Below, one piece after another: positions 22,831 to 33,664 of a stretch of 64,000 nt of DNA. This stretch comes from Monodelphis domestica (lineage: Eukaryota; Chordata; Mammalia; Didelphimorphia; Didelphidae). Location: NCBI RefSeq assembly GCF_027887165.1, contig NC_077227.1, forward strand, positions 542,419,689 to 542,483,688. The letters run 5' to 3'. Below the pieces are notes generated by a model that did not search any database, was not told the origin of the DNA, and worked only from the letters and a program-made list of their open reading frames with translations. Position 1 is the stretch's first letter, and each line of letters begins with the position of its first letter. The position numbers were made by a program, and so were the translations under genes.

Positions 22831-22841
22831 ATATTGATTTA

Positions 22842-23125
22842 GAATCTTGAACCCAAGAGACTACATCTCCCACAATCTCCTTTTCCTTTTCTTGTTTGTG
22901 CATCTCTTTACATGGATGGAGTTTTGAGTTTCTGTTTCAGTCCACAAGGTCTCTAGGGCTGGTATCTGCGGGAAGGAGGGAACAGCTTTTGGCTTTTCTA
23001 TTGTTTTTTTTTATTTCTCTGGTTTTTAATTCCTCTCTGCTCTAAGTGGCTTTTAATAAATAGGATTAAAATAATACTTGGAGTATTGAATATTAATTTT
23101 AATCTTTATATACTCTATTCTGCTA
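22842..23125 (+). mobile_element. related LTR-like repeat
   Basis: Shorter relative of 12660-13265. It has the same opening (GAATCTTGAAC, CTACATCTCCCACAA in place of CTTCATCCCCCAGAA) and the same end words. It is probably internally deleted. Confidence 0.45.
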
Positions 23126-23894
23126 CCAGCTGTCTTAAAGGTTTCTCATTTACTTGGAAATTCCCCTACATATGCTATATTATCCATTATATAATATTCT
23201 AAATTCCACAAAATTATAGCATATTAGAAGTGAGGGTGATGTCAGAAACCAAATAACCTAACCTCCTCATTTTACAATTGACAAAACTGAAACCCAGATA
23301 TGCCTTCTGACTTGTCCAAGGTCCTATATCAAGTTTTTAACCAAATTAGTACTAGTCCCTAAATCCCAACTTCTAGAGGAGTGCTACATTTTTTTTTAAA
23401 CCAGACCATGCTCTTATTTTTTTTTTATTACATTTGGGATTATGTTTGAGCTTGTAACACAATAGTAGACTGGGGAGAGAGTCTGGAATGGCTGGAGGAA
23501 AAGATTAATAGAGAGTTGGTTGGGTCAGCCCAAAAGGATCTCAAAGCATGTATAAATTACTACATCGTGTGCCTTGCCTCTCTCTTGACCTTCATCCTGA
23601 TAACTTTATCTAAGTGAAATCCATATAAAGTAAATATTATGGATAATCTGAAGGGGTAGGAAATGCCTTAATGAAGTTACCCAAAGCTTGAAGCACAAAG
23701 ATAGGGAGTAAGCTAGTTCCAACTTGAATTCTGCATGAATGAGTACCTCAGATCTGGGTAACAGAATAGCAAAATGCAATGAATACTGAATTTGAAGTCT
23801 TAAGTCTAATTGAATCACTCCTTGGCTATTGGGTGCTGAGAGAAGCCTCAACTTCAATTACTAGCCACTTCAAGTTTTGTATATGAGCAAAAAG

Positions 23895-24115
23895 ACATTT
23901 TTGTTCAGTCCTTTCTGTCCTGTCTGGCTCTGTGATTTTCTTGACAAAGACACTGTAGTGGTTTGCCATTTCCTTCTCCAGCTCATTTTATAGATGAGAA
24001 AATTAAGGATAATTTGGTTAAGTGACTTGTCCAAGGTCACACGGCTAGGAATTGAACTCACAGCTTCCTGACTCCAGGCCTAGGGCTCTATCCCCTATAC
24101 CCTCAAAGAGACTTC
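23895..24115 (-). repeat. MAR1-like SINE
   Basis: Minus copy: TTGTTCAGTCCTTTCTGTCC tail, GTGGTTTGCCATTTCCTTCT and GGTTAAGTGACTTGTCCAAG core. Confidence 0.7.
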
Positions 24116-24399
24116 ATAAAATTTAAATATTCTGCTACCTTAAATATTAGTGAGATAAGAACTACTGTTACGAATCTCTGCCTCTGGGTTCCTCTAAAGC
24201 AGGTTACAATAACACCTCTGGACCCTGAAAATCATTATGCCACAGAGTTTGCCACATGAAAAGAATACTGGGCTGAATGAAAAAAAAAAAAACCTTAGCT
24301 GAAATTTCCTCATTTGAAAAATGAGGGGGTTGGCCTACTTCTTCACTGAAGTCCCTTCCAGGTTTAAAAATTCCAAGATTCCCCCATTCAGTGGGCTCA

Positions 24400-25010
24400 C
24401 TTTGAAAGCAAGGGTGCTGAACAAAAATATTTATAGCAGCTCTTCTTATGGTAGCAAAGAACTGGAAACTAAAGGGATGTCCATCAGTTGAGGAATGGCT
24501 GAAGAACTTGTAGATACACTGTTAAGGTAATTCTATTGAGCCATATGAAATAACAAACAAGATGAATACACGCACACACTGGAAAGACTTATTTGAAGTG
24601 ATGCAAAGTGAAGTGAGCAGAACAAGGAGAATGATGTTCTTGCATTGTGATCGTCTACAGATGACTTAACTATTACCAATAAGGCAAAGATCCAGGACAA
24701 CTCCAAAGGACTCATGACCAAAAAAAGGATATCCACTAATAGAAGAAATAGAGTCTAATTGCAGTCTGAAACATACCACTCTTCATGCTATTTTTTCCAA
24801 GAGTTTTTTCCTAGAGTAAGCAGTATGTCTTGTTTCACAAAATGACCGATATTGAAAATTGTATTATATGATAATATATGTATGGGTGTATATGTATGGG
24901 TGAGTGGGGAAGATTGGGAGGGAAAGAGAAAAAATGGATTGCAAAATATTAGAAAGTGAATATTAAAAACATATTGACATGTAATCTGGAAAAAAAGTTT
25001 TTTTTAAAGA
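24400..25010 (+). mobile_element. L1 3' end
   Basis: Contains the marsupial L1 3' region words (TTTATAGCAGCTCTT, GGAAACTAAAGGGATG, GTGAAGTGAGCAGAACAAGGAGAA, here partly mutated) and ends in an A-rich stretch near 25010. Same family as 40995-41830 and 43480-44095. Confidence 0.7.
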
Positions 25011-26107
25011 AAAAAAGCAGGGTATATACTTTTCTATTTATTTTCTCTTCAATTTATATCTCCAATCTTACTTTTTATTTGTATCCCCTGAGACAGAGAA
25101 CCAAATTTAAGAATAAGCACACACTCCCTTGCAGGCATCTTTCCTAACAAAAGAAGGAAATATTGATGGGCCAAGAGAGGTTCCATGTATTGGAATTTTA
25201 CTACACAGATTCCCATTGAGCTATTTTATTTTATGATAGAACAAATAAACATTCTTGTTGAATACTTTTAATAAATTTATTTTATACATTTTATTAAAAT
25301 TTATAAAGCATATACATTTATGCATTTAGATGCTTATAAAATTATGAATATATTATTTATAAAATATTTATATATTAAAACAATGTCTTCTTTCAAAAAT
25401 ACAAACTATATTTAATGCTTTTTCATTCATTCATTTTCATTAACTTCTACATGCTCTGCCACTTTCTAATGTGTCTTTAAGCCAAATACTTCATTTCTCT
25501 GAGCTTTATTTTCCTCTTCTAAAGAACAGGAATTGCAATAACTGCCCTCTTACCCTCTCAGGGACAATATATGAGAAAATCCTTTAGAAGAATGTAAAGT
25601 ATCCTATAAGTATAGGGGATTATAATGACTTTACTTAAAACTCAAAGTGTAGAGGTGGTTCAGGCCAGGTATTCATTCTTTTATTAATGCTTTTGCAATG
25701 CCTTCTGTTGATAATTTCTGGATAAAAATAGAATTTGAGTTAAGATGACTTGCATTTCCCTTGAAATGGAAAGTGAAAGGGACAGGGAACAATGTTTCTT
25801 CCTACATATTTATTTCTGGGTACTTGACTTATGGATTTGTCACCAGTTTCAGTAAATTTTGCCAAGTAGGAGATGATACTGAAACCTCCCTTTGATTAAG
25901 CTTATTTAGGTTATTAGTTGCTAGGGCAAATTTGGAGTGGAGAAACAGAAATCCTCTCTGATCTAAGTGTACATTTTAAGCATAAGGCCTAATGACCAGA
26001 TGGACCAAAGCTGCCCATTGAGAAGCTTCCTCTATGGTTAGTCCAATCATTTTAATGTCCCTGGAAAATATCCTGCTTTTTCTAACCCCAAAACCTTTAC
26101 TCTGCTG

Positions 26108-26152
26108 GTAAAAAAACAAACAAACAAAAAAACAAACAAACAAACAAAAAAC
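26108..26152. repeat. (AAAC)n microsatellite
   Basis: Runs of A3-7 separated by single C, between repeats in the intergenic gap. Confidence 0.85.
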
Positions 26153-26869
26153 CCACTGCTGGCCTCTTGTCCTTCTAGGAAAAGAATGGCACAGAAGTGG
26201 CCCATGTTTTTGGCCAAAAGAAGGTACCTAGAATATTAGACATGGCTTTTTTGTAGTTTAAGGTAACCTCTAGGGTCCACATAATTCTGGGCAAATCCCT
26301 GAGCTTGCCTTTCAGTGACCCTAACCAACTTTTAAGACACTAAGTTGTTGAATGGTGACTGACATTCATAGGGGAGTTTCCTCAATAGAGTAATGGTGCT
26401 TCCTCATTCAAAGCTCTCTCTATGCCAATAATTTCATACTTCCTCTGACCTAGAGGGAAAAAAGACCCTAAAGAGAAATGGATACAGTTGTATCTCTCTC
26501 CATATCTGACACCTGATGGCTTGAGGGTTGTCCAATGGAATGGAAACTCCTTGCAGGCAGAGACTATTGTTTTTTGTCCAAAATTTTGGATTGGACCTTT
26601 GGCTTCATTGGCATAGGGAACTCCCTCAATAAATGAAGACTAGCACCCTCTCTGTACAGAGTGGCCTGGAGCCCTAACAGGATTCATGCAACCATTAAAT
26701 GTCAGAGGTAGGATTTCTATAAATATGATATTTATAGTTAAGTATATATAATAAAATATTATATTCAGTGACCCCAACCAACTTTTAAGACACTAAGTTG
26801 CTGAATTCTGACTGACATTCATATTATAATTAAAATATAATATTAATAGCTCTTTCAGAGTTACAAAGT

Positions 26870-27060
26870 GATTTTCTTACAGCAATTATATGTAGATAAA
26901 GAAATACGAGCACTTTTATCCTCATTTTACAGACAAAGAAACTGAGTCTAAAATGTTAAGTGGCTTATCAACAATTATATTACTAGTTTAAACTAGGGAC
27001 AGGATTTGAACTTATGATTTCTGACTTTAAATCCAACTCTTTGTCCATTATACCATGTTT
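26870..27060 (-). repeat. MIR/CORE-SINE
   Basis: ATTTTACAGACAAAGAAACT and GACAGGATTTGAACTTATGA, ending CCATTATACCATG, minus strand, just before the provirus. Confidence 0.6.
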
Positions 27061-27295
27061 CCCTGTGCCTTTATTATCAGGGGTCTCCAACTTCTCATGA
27101 AGATACATCATAAAGGAGAGGAAGTAGTTTCCAAGAATCAGGAATGCAGTTTGGGGGCACCCTGAGGTCTTCCTGATGTAGCCAATGGATTTTGGGATGA
27201 GGCTTATACTGTATTTAATCCTCTAGTGGTGCTATAGAGACATAGAACCAGAGAGATCACTTCTTGTGGTTTCAGCTAAAACAATTAGACAATAT

Positions 27296-27846
27296 TGTTG
27301 TAAAGGATTTTACCAAGAACAGGAAATCTTGAAAACCAGGAAGTCATACAAGGCAAACCAGGAAGTCCTGGAGAGCAAGGAGGATTCCAGAACACTGGGG
27401 AAGAGAGGCTGTGGCTTTCCCCTAACAGTCAGGAGAGAGCCCAGAGGGTCTTCAGTCTGGTTATTCTGTGGGGGGACCCAGAGATACAGTGATTCCCTCT
27501 TCTGTGGGCTTTCTGGAGACTCTGCTTATTTCTGCTGGTGCTACTGCTGAGGAGTGGATGCTCAACAGATCTGTTGGTGACTTCCTACTGAGAATGCTGA
27601 TTGACCCAAAGAAGGACTCCAGTTGTGTGAGATCTACTTTGGCCTTGTTCTTGCTCCTACCATACCCTCCCTACTATTAATTAATAATTTAATGAGTTAG
27701 TTTAGAATACTTATAGGAAGTTTAATCTCTGTTTTGGGGTAAAAGTAAATTATTCCCGGATTCCCTTTCCTTTCTCCTTTTAGTTTAATAAACTCATTTT
27801 GTTATATACTTATAGTTTTGAACCCTTATTCTACCCACCTCTGCCA
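27296..27846 (+). repeat. 5' LTR of provirus
   Basis: Starts TGTTGTAA. Its first ~99 bp recur at 33566-33664 with about ten differences, which defines the left edge. A polyadenylation hexamer is at 27787-27792. The right edge is inferred from a CA dinucleotide followed two bases later by TGGCAAGTCAG, which resembles the 3' complement of an arginine tRNA (a likely primer-binding site at 27849-27866). Confidence 0.75.
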
Positions 27847-27999
27847 GTTGGCAAGTCAGTAGGGCGAATACACAGAAATTGGCCTAGGCCATAGCAAATT
27901 GCTGATACTTTATAACAGCAGATAGTTAGGGCACCTTGCAACATTCCATTGTCCTTCTCAGCACCTGGTTGCTCCCCAAGGTCCTGGTACATGGAACTC

Positions 28000-28739
28000 T
28001 GACTCTTGATTGACACAGAGGGAGGTTTAAATTTTAAATAGACTAAAGGCCAAAAGCACATGTGTTAGGAAGACATTTTGTTGGTGGTGGATTTTTTCTG
28101 GTTCTATTATTTGGTGATTGTAATTGCTAATCAATGCGGATACTAATAACACATATCCTGTGCTTTATAAGAACTTTCTGTATACTTTGAGCATCATGTT
28201 AGGAGACATGGCAAATGGTATTTTGTATTTTTTGAGAGATTGTTTCCTGCATATCCCTTATGGGATTTTCACCTTGTTCCCTCATTGCTGTTATATTATC
28301 TTGGGTTATGAATGGATAGAACCAATAATGTCATTGTCTGTAAGAACTGTTTTGGTTTATGTACCATTGATATGCTTATGCTTAATTGAGTTATATAAAT
28401 GCACATTCCTGCTTTTGGTGTTGGTTATAAATTAAAGGCAATTGTTCAATAGATAATGAGGGATTAAGAAATGAAACAAAGGATAATGATAATGAAAGAT
28501 AAAATAGAAGCAATGGAACTATGTATGAAGGAGAAAATTATTTAAAATAATGGTATTTTGAATTATTTAAAGGCTAATGCTACTGATAAGGAATTTAATG
28601 AAGGGAATATTAAGAAAAATATCCATATTGGAAAGGAAGAATGCTTAATGTAATAAGAATAAGGGTTCTATGTTCTAAGAGATATACCAGTAGTTACACA
28701 GGATGAGATATATAAAGTTAAAACACATAAATTATTTTT
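28000..28739. other. proviral leader region, unassigned
   Basis: Between the putative primer-binding site and the capsid-like remnant. A 103-codon hydrophobic frame at 28124-28435 does not look like matrix and has no recognised motif. Confidence 0.4.
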
Positions 28740-28940
28740 ACTCCTGAGGATTTAGAAACTATCAGACATAGAACCCTGTGCTTTTCCAATGAACCTAATA
28801 AAGTAGTAAAGAAATTTCAGAGGGTGATAGAGATCTTTGATCCTGACTATGCTGATTTTTTCTTACTGATGAAGGAATTACTAACCAAGAAAGAATCTCT
28901 GAAAGCTTTTCCATTGCTATTCTTATATTCAGTCAAAGGG
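28740..28940 (+). pseudogene. gag capsid-like remnant
   Basis: A short stretch translates to a helix-rich segment (NEPNKVV, FDPDYADFF) reminiscent of the retroviral capsid N-terminal domain, at the expected place between LTR and pol. It is broken, and nothing else of gag is confidently visible from 27870 to 29040. Confidence 0.4.
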
Positions 28941-29048
28941 TGACTTAGATTCAATCTATCCAATACCTGAAGATATCCCTAAAGATCTTTGGTCAAAGTC
29001 TTCCACAGATGTAGGTCTAATGAAATAAGATAATTCAGTCAATGTGAG

Positions 29049-30290
29049 GGTTAAGGAAGGACCAGTTCCTTGTGTACCTCAATATCCCTTGACTAAAGAA
29101 GCAATTGAAGGTATAAGACCAATCATTAAATCCCTAATCCAACAACGAATCATAATACCTTGATTATCAGAATTTAATACTCCTATTCTTCCAATCAAAA
29201 AGCCAAAGTTAGATCAGAATGGCAAAGTTGTATATCATTTTATACAGGATTTAAGAGCATTCAGTGATTATGTAATCAAGACTCATCCTGTTGTAAAAAG
29301 TCCAGCTGCTATAATTCCTTCCATTCTAAGTCAGGCAAGATATGTCTGAGGTACTATCTGAGGTACTACTGAGGTAGATTTATGCTCAGCTTTTTTTCTC
29401 AATTACTATTCATGAGTATTCTTAAAAGATCTTTGCTTTATAACCTGGGGAAAAACCCAGTGGATTGGGACTCATTTGCCCCAGGGATTTACCAATTTGC
29501 TGAGTCAATTTTCACAAATTCTGAATAGAGATCTGAAAACAATAACATTTAAAGAAAGTAATTTGGTGCATTTTGTGGATGATATTCTTCTTGCATCCCC
29601 AAATGCTAAGGTGTGTCTGAGAGATATCAAGATTCTTTTGTTAGAATTATATAAGTGTGGGCATAAAATCTCTAAGGCAAAATTACAAATTACAATGGGT
29701 TTTGCCTCAAGTGCAATAGCTTGGTTTTGTGTTAACAGAGGGTTCAAGAAGTATCACACAGAAAAGAATAGCAGTTATCCAGAAACTGAGTGCTCCCAAG
29801 ACCAAAAAGCAACTCAGAGCTGTTCTTAGAACAACTGGATTTTGTAGACAGTGGATACCTGGATATAGTGAACTAACAAAATGTCTAACAGATTTAACCA
29901 GGAATATAGAACCTGCACCTTTGAAACTAAAGGTTGAACATCTGCAAGCCTTAAGTAAGCTTAAAGAAGCCATTTTATCTGCTCCAGCTTTGGGTATCCC
30001 AGACTCTACAAAATCATTTAAACTATTTGTTAATGAAACAAAAGGTATTACTTCTGGGATACTGACAGAGACTTTAGGACAAAGGTATCATCCAATTGGA
30101 TATTATAGTTGTCAGTTTGATCCAATAGTTGCAGGTACAGTTCCTTGTCTAAGGGGTGTAGCAGTGCAGCTATGTTAGTCCAGAAGTCAGCTGATTTAGT
30201 TTTGAGATGTCCATTGACTGTATTTTGTTCACATCAAATAGAAGCACTAATGAGGAAATTTTGTACTCAAGGCTATTCAGATCAATGAAT
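29049..30290 (+). pseudogene. retroviral reverse transcriptase remnant
   Basis: The N-terminal fingers are readable from about 29076, with a stop at 29161 and more near 29346 and 29411. The palm carries LPQGF (near 29477) and the catalytic FVDD (near 29571). The frame shifts around 29730-29760 into the thumb/connection region, and shifts again near 30160. It is dead as a protein. Family and order assign it to a retroviral pol. Confidence 0.9.
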
Positions 30291-30333
30291 TTTTAAGTAT
30301 AAAAATATTCTCCTGGGTAGTGAGACCATCCAG

Positions 30334-30905
30334 TTGAGGAGGTATAGTGTATTAAATCCAGCAACACTTCTTTCTGATTTGCCAAAGAACGGGGAACTAT
30401 TACATGAGTGTGTAGAAGTAGTAGACCTAGTGGATATGTCTAGGATGGATTTGAAAGACACTCCTATTGAAAATCCAGACTTGGTATCATTCATGGATGG
30501 TTCTTCATATTTGCATGATGGAATTCAATGTACCAGTGCTGCAGTAGACACAGAATTTGAGACACTGTGGTATGAATCATTACCTAGTAACCTTAGTGAT
30601 CAAGAAGCAGAGTTGGTGGCATTGAAGCAAGCATGTCTTCTAGATGATGGTAAAAGTGCTAATATTTTTACAGACTCTTGTTATTCATTTTTAATATGTC
30701 ATGCAAAAGGGAAGACCTGGAAACAATGAGGTTTTATTACTGTATCATGAAAACCAATTGCACATGCAGAAATAATAACTGAGTTACTGGCTGCTATCCA
30801 AAAACCTAAACAGCTAGTGGTGATCCATTATAGAAGTCATACTTGTGGCAGAGATTCAGTTTCTAAAGGAAATCATAGAGCTGATATAACTGCTAAGTTT
30901 TCAGC
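30334..30905 (+). pseudogene. retroviral RNase H remnant
   Basis: The segment has the FMDGSS aspartate motif near 30492, the acidic SDQEAEL helix near 30600, the FTDS motif near 30667 and a terminal GNHRAD motif near 30870. A stop at 30727-30729 breaks the frame. This places RNase H between RT and integrase, as in gammaretrovirus-like elements. Confidence 0.85.
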
Positions 30906-32076
30906 ATGGAATGCTCCAGTGTATGTAATGAAGTTGTTAACTATTGAGTCCAATGATTTAGAAAGAGGTTATGTATACTCAGAAATTCAAAAGTGGAAGG
31001 AGAAATTTGGAGTAAAGAAAGAGCATGGAATATGGGTTGCAGACACTGGAAAACCGCTGTTACCAAAAGATTTATATACCAATTTGTGTCAAGACATTCA
31101 CACAAAAGGTCATTTTGGTACTCGGGCTCTAGTAGATGCTATAAAAAGGCAATGAATAGCACCAGGAATAAGTACTGTTGCAAATAGATCTGTACTAGTT
31201 TTTCTATTTGCCAAAAATTCAATCAAGGTGCATTCAGAAAGAAAGATTTGGATTGTAGACCTTTGGCATATTGTCCATTTGAGAGTTTGCAAATTGATTA
31301 TATCAGCATGCCAAAAGATGGAAGATACAAAATTTGTCTTGTAATTGTTGATAGATTAACTAAATGGCCTGAAGCTTTTCCATCAAATACTAATACAGCT
31401 AGCTTTATGGTGAAAGTGTTGCTTAAGGAAATTGTTCCTAGGTTTGGTGTACCAATTACCATATATTCTGATTAAAGGATCTCATTTCACACAAGATATC
31501 CTGAAAAGAGTCTATGAGAATCTAGAAATAACTCCTAAATATTATGTTTCTTATCATACACAATGTTCTGGTCAAGTGGAGCATTTGAATAGGGAACTCA
31601 AGACTATGGTGGGGAAAATTTGTGCTGAAACTCATCTAAAATGGCCAGATATTCTTCCAATAGCTTTGTTTTACCTACGTAAAAGACCAAGAGCCGTCTT
31701 ACATATATCATCTTATGAAATGCTCTTTGGACAGGCTCCACTGCAGGCAAAAACTTGTAAGACTGTTTATACATCTCTCTTAGGATGAGATTGTCAACTT
31801 GCTTCATATTTAAGTGCATTACAAAAATGGCTTAGAGAACTGCATGATATGAGATTATTGATCCAACCTGGTCCATTGGATTATTCTCTTCATAATTTCC
31901 AACCAGGTGATATGGTGTATGTGAAAAATTTTGCAAAAATATCAGCAACTCAAGAGAGTTGGGTAGGTCCTTATACAACTGTGTTAGTTTCATCATCTTC
32001 AGTGAAAATATTAGGAAGAGATTCATGGTATCATTGCTCACATATTAAATTAGCTCATGGAATTAATAAAGTATAG
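30906..32076 (+). pseudogene. retroviral integrase remnant
   Basis: The HxxxH of the zinc-binding domain is visible near 31097, with frame breaks after it. In the catalytic core, the first Asp (LQIDYI) lies near 31297, the second (IYSD) at about 31473, and the Glu downstream of GQVEH near 31580, giving the DDE order. A one-base shift follows the second Asp. The C-terminal GDMVYVK and GPYT elements (31909-31975) are the GPY/F module typical of gammaretroviral integrases. The last ORF ends at 32076. Confidence 0.88.
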
Positions 32077-32079
32077 ACA

Positions 32080-33553
32080 TTTTAACAGAAAAAAATGAAG
32101 AAGAGTTTGTGGAAAGCTGAGATTCATCAGTCAAATGGAGTCTGCAGTCAAAAAGATCAGTAAGGAGAGGACCATTCCAGTGGAAGAGGACATTGCAGAT
32201 TAAGAGAAGGATTCAGAAAATTAATGGACATTGTAAAAAGACTGAAAGACATATAAATATTAAGAAGATAAAGATTTTGAAGAGAATTTTCAATGAAGAG
32301 GATCAAGTGATTAATGGATTAATGGATCTAAAGACTTTGGGTAATGTAATATAACATAACATAACATATTCATAAATACATTTTACTACCATGGATTTTG
32401 GAGAGGAAGAATGCTTCAAACAAGATGAGAAGAGAAGAAATAATCTGAAGTTGTGGTAAGTATATTGCATGCAACAATAATACAACAGTTAAACTGGCAT
32501 AACACTAACAAAACAACATAACATAGCATGAATAACAACATAACTAACACACGTACACAAAAACATAAACATGGTTAGGATACATTGATTCACTAGATGA
32601 ATGAGTGAAATAATGTATAGCTAGATACTAATAATTTTATAATTAGTTATAAAGTAGTTAATTACTAACAAAAAATAGTTAGCTACTTAGTTTAGAATAG
32701 TAATGGTATAGGTAGATAAGATTAGTTTTAGGTGGTTTTATTAAGACAGGGCTGTAGTTAGATTAGAGTTTAAGGTTCATAAGATAAAGCAAGATACTGA
32801 CTTACATTGCAACATACATTACATATTACATATGACATATAACACCACACATCATACAAAAATGTAAATACACATACAAATATATGTAAATAGTGTGTAT
32901 TATAGTTAGGATTGTAAAATTAATTGTATTATGGTGTATGTATATGTATATATAACATATGCATAAAGATGAAGTATATATATGTGTATATATACATCAC
33001 ACATATATACTGTATGTATTGTATATATATGTTAAATGTATGTAAAAAGATAATATTTATAAAATTCTTAAACAGGATATGGCTATGTTTAACTTTCATA
33101 TATTGATAAATGTATTTTGCATAAGTAAGTTTGATGGTTTGGTTTAATTTTTTTAAAAACTTATGCAAAGTTGTATTTGTTGTATTTTTCAAAAAGTTTT
33201 GTCCAAGTTTATTGTTTATGCATTGTAATAGTAGTAGAATTTTCTGTATTAGATGATGAGTAGTATTTTATGATTTTACCCTTTTGCATGAATCTGTGTT
33301 TATCTTTTGATTGTAATATTATTTGCTTATGCATATATGTGATCTGTATGTTGACCTTTGTACTTGTTCATTTATATTTTCCCTTTTTCTTTTCCTTGAT
33401 TAAATCCCTAGAATAGAATAGTATTAGATAGGATAAAATAGATGAGTGTAGGTTGTTTATTATTTTGGGTAGTAATTTTAGTTTAAGGAAAATATAAGTT
33501 TGTTAGTTCACAAATGCCAAAACAGTGTTTTCAACAGGATTTCGGTTTTGTGC
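32080..33553 (+). other. AT-rich internal tail of provirus without recognisable env
   Basis: This lies between integrase and polypurine tract, where env should be. It contains repeated ACATAACAT-type words (about 32350-32570) and TA/TG runs (32925-33035), and no ORF longer than about 90 codons. I recognise no surface or transmembrane env motifs. Either env was lost or an unrelated AT-rich sequence replaced it. Confidence 0.6.
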
Positions 33554-33664
33554 AAAAGAGGGAAATGTTGTAAGGGCTTTTACCAGGAACAGGAAATTCT
33601 GCAAACCAGGAAGTCATACAAGGCAAACTAGGAAGTCCTAGAGAGCAAGGAGGATTCTAGAACA
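33554..33664 (+). repeat. polypurine tract plus truncated 3' LTR
   Basis: AAAAGAGGGAAA (33554-33565) directly abuts TGTTGTAAGG, which is the exact arrangement of a retroviral PPT and LTR start. LTR identity with 27296 onward ends after about 99 bp at 33664, so the rest of the 3' LTR is deleted. Confidence 0.85.

Larger units (their letters stand above)
27296..33664 (+). mobile_element. decayed gammaretrovirus-like (class I) endogenous provirus
   Basis: The element spans a 5' LTR at 27296-~27846, a possible primer-binding site, a gag trace, an RT-RNase H-integrase pol, a polypurine tract at 33554-33565 and the first 99 bp of a 3' LTR. Pol order and the GPY-type integrase tail indicate a gammaretrovirus-like element. 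The frame is broken by several stops and frameshifts, and no env is recognisable, so the copy cannot be active. It lies between the divergent RSAD2 and CMPK2 promoters. Confidence 0.88.

Noticed and set aside
28124..28435. Hydrophobic 103-codon ORF as an env or host membrane protein
   Set aside because: It lies before gag/pol in the provirus, has no env motifs, and its A/T-rich codons explain the hydrophobicity.
32924..33192. Tyr/Ile-rich ORFs
   Set aside because: They arise from a TA/TG microsatellite read in two strands.
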